Below, piece after piece: positions 56,087-64,000 of a stretch of DNA of 64,000 bases. Source of the DNA: Azolla caroliniana (Eukaryota; Polypodiophyta); NCBI GenBank assembly GCA_043228905.1, contig JBHGNT010000002.1, positions 10,168,001 through 10,232,000 on the forward strand. The letters are read 5' to 3'. The notes beneath the pieces are model-generated. The model was not told the DNA's origin, ran no database searches, and saw only the letters and a program-made list of their open reading frames with translations. Both the position numbers and the translations under genes were made by a program. Numbering within the stretch: position 1 is the stretch's first letter; every line of letters begins with the position of its first letter.

Positions 56087-56847
56087 TACATGATGAGGTT
56101 GTATGTAAAGAAGTATTTTTAGACGCACTTAATCGTTTAGTAAAAATAGAGAATGATATGAAAAAATGGGTAAAAGAAGCAGAATCACACAAGAAAAAAG
56201 ATAAGGAAGAAAAAGATGCAGTTAAGGTAGAAATAGAAAAACTCAAAGTAGGAAACGTCAACCTCAAAAATAACTCAATGACTTCAAGGTATCTAAGGAA
56301 GATGGTGAAATATGCTCCATAGTGAATATTAAGGAAGAGATAAAAAAAAAGGTTAAAGAAGAAGTAAACAACATCATGCAATTAGCTAAAACAGGTTGGG
56401 TAAATGTAGTAAACGAAACATTAAAAAGGAAATAAAGTAAACACTACCCTTGTGGAATAGAAAATGTAACAAGCTCAATGCCTAAATGTATGTGTTACTG
56501 GACTCAAGGAAGGTGCATCTCCCGATGAAGATGCACAAGGGAAAATGTCAGGGTACATAGAGGCCCTACCAATCACCAAAACCTGGTGGGCCAGATGTGA
56601 CACCATTAGAAAGAGGGCCTTAGTCCTTCATATTAACAACTTAGAATCTAGAGTCAGGATTTTTAAGAAGAGACCAAGTCTTCGAGGACTAGGAGGGGAC
56701 CCTATCTACCTAGATGAAGACCCCACTAAGATGCAAATTGAGTATTGCAAGACTTATATGCTACGAGTCATGCAAGCTCGTAAAGAAGGGCATCACGCCT
56801 TTTACCAAGACAGACGAGTGATAACAAATGACCCTACCATCAATTGA
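56087..56847 (+). pseudogene. Possible LINE ORF1-type fragment (coiled coil plus basic C-terminal motif)
   Basis: The LINE insertion split a frame reading a charged coiled coil (ALNRLVKIENDMKKWVKEAE, DKEEKDAVKVEIEKLKV) to 56322. Further on, 56545-56847 reads TWWARCDTIRKRALVLHINN, GGDPIYLDEDPTKMQIEYCK and ARKEGHHAFYQDRRVI. The LDEDPT...ARKEG...AF-x-x-x-R-V pattern recalls the C-terminal domain of L1-type ORF1 proteins. The link between the two halves is inference. Confidence 0.35.
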
Positions 56848-58013
56848 CGACACATGGCCCATACGATAGAAGATAAAATCAATGTAGCAATATTGTTTCG
56901 AAGTAGCTACATAATAATATAGAAATACTAAAAACAAACCAATAAGCCTATTTTATGTGGGTAAAAGTCCTCACTAGCACAGAACAATCAATATTTATTG
57001 CCATTTGTTACTTTGTCTAAAAGGATCATAATAATACCCAAACATTCATAACCTACCTCCTCTTAAGTACAACCACAAGATGGATAAAACTTTAATCTCT
57101 CATGAGGACCATAATACAGTAATATGCTAAAAAATATGACAAATATAAAGTTGACATAAATAGATCAACCCACTAGAGCGACTCAGATCTAAAATGTTGC
57201 ACTATAAGGAACACTTCATGCAATTCTCTAAGTTAGGTTTTCTTATACAACCAAAATATCTACATACATTCTTACCAAATGCACTAAGGGTGGATCTCTA
57301 GTTAACCTTGTATTGAAGAATGATTAGTGATGGATCCCAAGCATCCAAATCAAGAATGCCAATTTGTTTGGTTAAAGCTAACTCTTGCAACTCTTCCATT
57401 TACTATTAACTATTCATATCATGATACCAAGACAAATTGGCCACTATGATGCAACATGGTAGATGAAAAACTTACCATATACATCAATGTGTATTCCAAC
57501 AATATCATGAGCTAAAAAACATGAGTACACAACTAGATAGGTTTGAGATACCATGACTATCTTAATTTAAATCGTTGCAAACATCCCTATTATTACAATT
57601 TCGTGTGATCAGAATTCGTATTGCTGTTGTAATATGCATAAATACAAAATTAGATGTAAAGATGTTTTAGGTTAAAGCACAGTGAGAATTAAAGATCCTA
57701 AGAAGCAACCAGATTGTCTTGTCATTTTGCTTCAAACAACCTCGTCTACCCACCAAAAATGCTAACAGGAAAAAAAGAATTTATGACACCTACCCAATCC
57801 TGAAATCTGGTATTTTGGTCTTTGGGCTTTTCATTTATATACACAGTTTTGGAAGAGTGGAATAGTTTTTAATCTAAACAGTTTCCCACAAAAATATTGA
57901 TTTATTGAGCATCCCAAAGACTAGGATTTCAAGGAACCTCAAATATGAAGTTCCATATATAGTGCATCACTGTGGAGGTTCACCCATAAAACTCTGAAAA
58001 TACCAACTGGAAA
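56848..58013. other. AT-rich intergenic DNA
   Basis: Downstream of the host gene (minus sense). No coding or repeat structure noticed. The polyadenylation region of the host gene should lie at the right side of this stretch. Confidence 0.5.
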
Positions 58014-61000
58014 CTAATTCAATGCTTCTATGTTTGGTCGTTTTGTCCGTCCACATTGCAATATATTCTTTTTATCTTCTTCAGTTTCTGACTCTCCAGT
58101 ATCCGAATTGGCATTTGTTTCCACGACAGAAGATCTACCACCTACTAACCTCTCTGCAGCTAAAAGTGCATCTGGTGTGTGAAGATCAGCTACACCTAAA
58201 GCTAGATCCTGGCATTTTAAAAAGTATATGGCATAAACTTGTAAATTATTACCACCACACATGTTTAGGCAATCATTAGAGTACATAATTCCCAGATAAA
58301 ATGTGAAATGTGTATATAATAAATAATAAATAAATTTATATGCATGTGTATGTGATATACATATTTGTGTACGAATATATACATGGATGTTCCTTTTGAA
58401 CACTTAAGTCACATTTTGGTATTTTGAACATCAACACAAATATATGTGGTATGTGGGGACATAACACAGGTCTGTATGTGGCGGTTTGCAATTTCCCACT
58501 AGTAAATTCAAGGTTAGCCTTTATTTGTAAGTCCTTGTATCTAACATCACATAATGGCTAGGTATGGTTTTGAAACCATCAAAGTATTGTATAAGTAGGC
58601 GCACTTCAAAGAATGGGGTAACTACTAAGAAGGAATAAACCTCAATGTTTGACACAAATGAAACTCTATATAAACTTGAAGCAGAGATATAGAAGTTCGT
58701 AGGATGAAATTGAAAAAGAGGACCAATGAGAACCAAAGATTGAAAGGCTAACAAAGATGGTTGGGCCTTGGGGAGCAACCATGAAAAAATCAATATAGAG
58801 ATCACAAAAAGACAATTCATTTATCACCCCCACGGTTTTTAAAACACCTTTGTATTACCATAGTTGCTTGATCTTGACCCTCAATTCATAAGTCTAGCGA
58901 GGTACAGACTTACAATAATGATATCGCTTAATGTTTACCAATGATATGTTTACATTACGACATCATGTTATGCCTATTTGTCTAATCCTATCCTATTTCT
59001 TTGCTAAACATCTGTTTCCGGATGACTTAGATGCTCTTTTTCCATTTAACAAGAAGAGACATACACATGTACTTCACAAATTTCTATGAGCTCCTGAAAT
59101 GTATTTGCAACATTTAAGAGTTATCTCGTCGATAAACTCAACCTTTTCATTCTTCCTCGACCGTTGTGATACAATCACCATCTTTGTAATTATAAGGAGA
59201 GAAAACCACTTCTATAACATCGACTCTCAATCAGGCATTGGCTCAACAAAATAACTATAATTTCAACCACAACTAATACAGCATCGTTTTTTGAGGAAAA
59301 CTTCATCAAGTCCCAACAATCAAACCATGAAATCGACATGGGAGACCTCTGAACAGGCAATTTAACTCCCAACCCAACCACAACCACCAAATGAGATAGC
59401 AACAATCAGAAACTTTGTAGAAACATTGTCAGAAACATCTAGGACTTACGAAGTTTTGTGATTATTAGACGAGGAAAACTCTTGCATACCATCTAGTCTC
59501 AGTCAACATTTGACTATGAAAAATAAATTATATTCTTACTACTACTAGAGAAGAAGTAACACTTTTTGCGGAAGATTTGATCAAGTCCCAGCAATGAACC
59601 AATGAAATCAACCTGGGGAGCTTCCAAAGGTCAGCAAACTCCCAGTTGAAGAACCAATTTAGCTACATTTTACCATTGGAAAACCTAATATAAACAAAAC
59701 AAAATCTTCTGATGGTTTTGGACTCTCTAAGTCCTAATTTCACATCTAGAATGCCAATTATCCATGAATAAGGAAGTTGACACCTTAGTTGCTGCCAAAA
59801 GACCATTGTCCCTTTTCTTATTTCTTTATTGATACTTAATTGAAGAGGATAAATGTAGTTTAAGAGCATTTAAAAAGCTGAAACCCATATGTAGAACTTC
59901 CAAGGTATCTTGATTGCACATAGTGGAAAAGCCATGTGCAGATGTTTCAAGGTATTCTTGACAGATTTGGCACTCTAAAATGACTTTATATCCAAGAAGC
60001 TACGTTGTTCAGTGGACATACTGTTTGCCTGAATGACGAGAATCTCTTTTAGTATTTCTTTATTGGGTATGTAATAATAAAATATAAAAGAGAAAATGTG
60101 ATCAGGTTATTTCTGCCATAGATCCAATGGCACAACATTGTCAGATGTTGCCTTCTCCTATTGGATGTTATACATATTTTTACGATACACTAGATGTTCT
60201 TTTTTCTCTCTATATGGACAGAACATACCACTGTGCCAAAAAGTGGAGACCCCATGATACCAAGCAACTATAGGACAATCATGATTGGCGATTACTTAGC
60301 TAAATTATAAGGCTCAATCCTAGAGTCAGAATTGAGTATATGGGCATAGCAAAATGGCTGCCGTTCAGCTGGACAGGCAGGCTTATGAAAGGGGTTCACA
60401 ACTTTGGATCACATATTGACTTTGACCCCCCCTTATCAAAGAGGGCAGCGCCAATAATATGAAGATTTATTGCTACTTCTTGGATTTACGAAAAGCCTTT
60501 GACACTGCTGTGTGCTCAGCTTATGCAATGGCTAGAAGCCCTTGGTGTCCCTACAGATATGCGATAGGGAATCTATACATTGTACAAATCCATCTCAAGA
60601 AAAGTGTTGTTTCCCAATGGTTTGTCAGAGGCGGTGGCTAGCACAATCAAAGTAAAACAAGGATGCCCACTATCACCCACTCTCTTTGGTTTCTACATAG
60701 ATGCGATATCACATTACATAGAGAGATTCGGGAGTTCAAGAGCATGCTTAGCAGGTCTAACCATACAAATATTACTATATGCTGATGATATTGTGCTGAT
60801 CTCTGACTCTCCAAAGGGACTACAAAGACATCTAACTGCCTTAAAATTATTTTGTACAAACAAAGGTTTGTCGATAAATATGGATAAAACTAAAGTGATG
60901 GTGCTTAACACCACTCAAGCATGGGTAACAAGATAAAAACCAGAACTCTTCTTGGAAGAGGAAAAGGTGGCATACCTAGGTGTAACATTTACGAGACATA

Positions 61001-62604
61001 GGTTCTCCTTATGAGAGGCTGCCTGTGCCCGACTTTCTCATGGATATTCAGCCCTTGGTGCCCTCAAAAGACAATGTGCACATTTGCAGTTTCAAGAGCT
61101 ATGAACTAAACTGTAGCTATAAGATACACTTGTGAAACAAACTCTTCTCTATGGAGTAGAAACATAGGGACCGAGTCTTAACAAGGCAAATAACTGGAAA
61201 GACTTAAGAGGGGCCTTTACTGTCAATGATTGCCCGCATGATTAGGAGTAAAGCATTAGTGCCCCATCATATAATCCAGACAGAGATGGGAGCAGCCCCT
61301 ATTCATCGTGGTATTATTCCAATTAATTACCTGCAAGACAACTTGCTGAACATGGAGACATTCATTGTTGGTATGCTGAAATGCAGCAATGGTCCAAGTC
61401 AAATGGCATAAGCATAAATGCATTACCCCCTCATTCCAATATAGCTTGCACTATCCCCATCTAAACAGGACCAAAGTGGAAAAGAATAATACTAGTGGGC
61501 TGTATCAATCATGTCATCATTTGATTCCACACTTGGACAATAAATAACACTTCTCTTAAAAACAATCCCAAGCTTATGAACAAAAATCACATATACATGT
61601 AATGGAAGCAGATATGAATATGAAAAACAATTATGTTACAACCCGATGCTTTGCACTCTAGACCTATCCAAAAAAGTAAATGTTGAGACTAGACATAGAC
61701 ACTGATAAAGAAGGGCCTCTTAAATCAAATTCAAATACTATGCTTTCTTTTCACACTCCATTCTTTTCTCTCTTCTTTTTAGTTTTTTCTTTAGGGTTGT
61801 ATTCATGTTTTTTGCTTTTTGCATTTTAAGGTTTCTCACCCATTATTAACACTATGCTTACAAACACTAGGAAGATATGACTACATTCGACAACGAATAT
61901 ATTGAACATTTCATTAAATTATTTACCATTTCCACGTAAGGTGTATTGTCATCATCCTTCAAAACTTCAATGTTAAACCCATCTGCACCTTTTTCCTACA
62001 TCCATGTTATAGCATGCACCCGTGTTATACACACATGCACGTATTTACATATAGATAGATCGATAGATATTTATATATTGATACACTGATGTGGAGAGAT
62101 TAAAAATGTAACAAGTCTTGATTCTTGATTTTAAGATTTTGCAAAGAAGAGAATACCTTGATTTCCATCTTAAGCTTTTTATTGGATTCATCCAGGATTG
62201 GAAGGAAGGCTTTTACTCTATTGAGAACTTCAAAAAAACAAATGAAATATTGAAAAAGTCGGAAATCTCAAAAGCAATGATGAAAATTAAGTAAAAATCA
62301 CTTCCTATTCTCATAATTAAATAATAAATATTTACCATTGCTTTCACCTAAGTTCTGTAAGAAGTCCTGAGCATTTTTCTTCTTGTCCATATTCTTTTCT
62401 TTTTCTTTGCAAATAGAGAGTAACTTTGATCCTACATTTTGTCATGATAGAATGAGGAAGAAAAGCAGGGGGCAGAAGGCAGAAAGCAAAAGAAAAATAA
62501 CAAAGGGAGAAAAATATACCTGGAATGGGAGAAGTATAATCGCTGTGCTCCAGACGCAGAAGGTCCTTGTTTCCATCCGAAACCTGATTTCCTAGAGAAA
62601 CCAT
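58014..62604 (-). CDS. NOPCHAP1/C12orf45-like protein (box C/D snoRNP assembly factor), five exons
   Basis: Minus-strand exons 62604-62520, 62431-62336, 62227-62157, 61995-61927 and 58208-58014 join in phase at GT/AG sites to a 171-residue protein with no stop. It starts MVSLGNQVSDGNKDLL. The core VLNRVKAFLPILDESNKKL, then GADGFNIEVLKDDD and VEMDLALGVADL, matches the layout of the human NOPCHAP1 core (LLDQVQTFLPQM..., GRFNIENI, QMDVAL). The acidic tail (SDTGESETEEDKK) ends CGRTKRPNIEALN. NOPCHAP1 bridges NOP58 to the R2TP complex during box C/D snoRNP assembly. Intron 4 is 3.7 kb and holds a decayed LINE RT on the opposite strand. This is the only intact multi-exon gene in the window. The start is the first ATG of the frame after a purine-rich leader. 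Confidence 0.82.
60200..61430 (+). pseudogene. Degenerate LINE reverse transcriptase in an intron of the host gene
   Basis: Plus-strand pieces in several frames: NGCRSAG-type and KAFDT (FRKAFDT-like) near 60380-60500, KVKQGCPLSPTLFGFYIDAI, a QILLYADDIVLISDSPKGLQ catalytic segment (Y-A-DD), LFCTNKGLSINMDKTKVMVL, KVAYLGVTF and TLLYGVET. Many stops and shifts. It lies antisense within intron 4 of the NOPCHAP1-like gene (61926-58209). Confidence 0.85.
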
Positions 62605-63466
62605 AGAGGGTATAGAGAGGAAACAAAAAGAGGCAGAAAGAAAGAAAGATATAATAACGTTTTGTAAGAGGCCAACATGGCCTATAAGACCAAACAAGAG
62701 ATTACATCTTAAGTGTTGTCTCGTCTTTGAGAACAACAAAAGAGAGAGAGACATAGGGGGCAGGGGTTTTGAAGGGCGAATGAGGCTAGGGTTCAGAAAA
62801 TAAGGTTTTGGTTAAACTACATAAATAGCCTCTCCAGCTCCTCCTCTTTTTCCTCCATCCTCACCAACTAAACAACCAAGGTCAAAGAGATTGTCACTAG
62901 CAGTAGTATTAGTAGAAGTACTAGTAGTATTAGTAAGAACCCTGAAATGAAGTGATAATCGATCGTCTCAATGCTCCTCCTCTTGCTACCTCCTGCCTCA
63001 AGACTTAACACTTCTACTCGGCTTGCTACATGAACTCCAAGGCTTCCCCACTCAATGTGTTGTCATAGGTTTTAATGGAGGCCATCTTGTCCAACTAGTT
63101 ACCATCTGTACAAAATGGGAAGGGAGGAGTGATTGTAATTTGTTGGATGTTTTCATTCCCTTCCCGTGACATATACGTATTGTTTAATCATATAATATAT
63201 ATAATAATATGTACAATTGAGTCACCTCAAGGAGAATTAAATATGTTTTCGACACTAGAGTCTTATACTCACTCTTCCAAGCCCAGGAACTCTTTGCATA
63301 TCCAAACTAGGAACCCTCTCTCTACTCACTCTTCCAAGACTAGAAACTTTCTCTATACTAAACCCCTCCAATCCTAGGAACTTGTCATCTCTTACACAAC
63401 ATCTAATCTCGAATCTTATACTCATCATTCCAAGCCTAGGAACTCACCATCTCTTGTGCATCATCA
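62605..63466 (-). promoter_or_regulatory. Upstream region of the host gene and intergenic DNA
   Basis: Purine-rich leader (AGAGAGAGAGACATAGGGGG on the plus strand near 62740) next to the start, then intergenic DNA with an AGTAGTATTAGTAGAAGTAC simple stretch (about 62903-62937) and short CCAAGCCTAGGAACTC-type repeats at 63275-63450. No TATA box placed. Confidence 0.35.
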
Positions 63467-63986
63467 TGTTAGAAATTCCTAACAATGACATTGATGAGTG
63501 ATGTCTCGATGCAACTCTCCTACTATCATTGGACGAAGTCATTTGCCAACCAGTTTATTGTGTGGACTGGTTCCCTTAGCATTGGCCTTTATCGAGCAAA
63601 AAAGGGATGATGTGCCTAGGTGTTCTATAATTAAGGGAATGGTTGTTCCCTAATTGGTGGAATAACAATGTTGCATCTCAATCATGGTAATATTATAGCC
63701 ATAACCTTACAGACAAATTGTATAGCTAATTTTAAAGGGTTACGGGTAGGATAATTGGTTTCCCCAATTATCCTAGTGTCTGGAACAAACCCATAACGAT
63801 CTATGACATGTGGGAACATGTGGTGGTTTGGGAGCCTTAGGTGCTTGGTTATATAAAGGAGATCAACTATACCTTTCATCAAGACATCTTCAGACACTAT
63901 CAATACTCTATTGTTGAGTCTAATCTCTCTTATTCAACTACCAAGGTATAACATAATGTAATATTTTGTGGTATGTAACAGGTCCA
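63467..63986 (+). repeat. Probable LTR at the window edge
   Basis: Starts TGTTAGAAATTCCTAACAAT. A TATATAAAGG box lies at about 63850, with a transcribed-leader-like stretch after it. It ends near GTAACAGGTCCA, followed by TGGTATTTTATGT, a poor match to the TGGTATCAGAGC primer site. If correct, a retrotransposon continues to the right of the window. Confidence 0.5.
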
Positions 63987-64000
63987 ATGGTATTTTATGT

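Overview
The window is nuclear DNA of a land plant with a large, repeat-rich genome. A fern, lycophyte or gymnosperm seems likeliest from the transposon types, but I cannot fix the species. Only one gene looks like an intact host gene: a five-exon gene at 58014-62604 (minus) resembling the NOPCHAP1/C12orf45 snoRNP-assembly factors. Almost everything else is mobile DNA in nested layers.

Left block (about 1.35-30.7 kb): a Russian doll of giant DNA transposons. The outermost unit (E0) carries a transposase-like gene, here called ENY2, on the minus strand (29342 down to 4003). ENY2 is split by a 21.6-kb element E1 (4459-26090) with inverted ends and a 3-bp CTA duplication. E1 carries its own ENY gene (ENY1, minus) and a plus-strand coiled-coil/RING-like/acidic-repeat gene ('gene A'). 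ENY1 is split in turn by a 9.6-kb element E2 (11558-21185) with about 29-bp inverted ends and a perfect 4-bp TCTT duplication. Taking E1 or E2 out rejoins the split ENY exon in frame, which is the strongest evidence for these boundaries.

E2 is the most novel object. It has two divergent genes: a DUF7869-like RNase H-fold (probable transposase) gene at 11925-14712 (minus), and a six-exon gene at 15540-20098 (plus) joining a ParB/sulfiredoxin-like domain to a bacterial-type amino-DNA methyltransferase. The first exon of the latter is split by a 530-bp MITE, and its first intron holds four near-identical long palindromes. All E0-E2 genes carry nonsense codons. The methyltransferase gene has five, with no indel and all splice sites intact, so this copy looks recently dead.

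Several introns and spacers of the block are filled with tandem satellites: a GCTAATTAGC palindrome array, a TTAGTAC-rich array, and a 145/146-bp alternating dimer array. The 5' flank of each ENY gene has a minisatellite.

Middle block (30.7-52.9 kb): degenerate LTR retrotransposons nested in one another. These are a Ty3/gypsy pol (minus) split by a copia element with both LTRs, then copia A (split by a TGTCG...CGACA LTR element B), copia C and copia D, plus two large minisatellite-bearing LTRs in opposite orientation.

Right block (52.97-64 kb): a LINE with a 12-bp target duplication and deleted reverse transcriptase, a LINE ORF1-like fragment, the host gene (with an antisense LINE RT remnant in its 3.7-kb intron), and a probable LTR at the window end.
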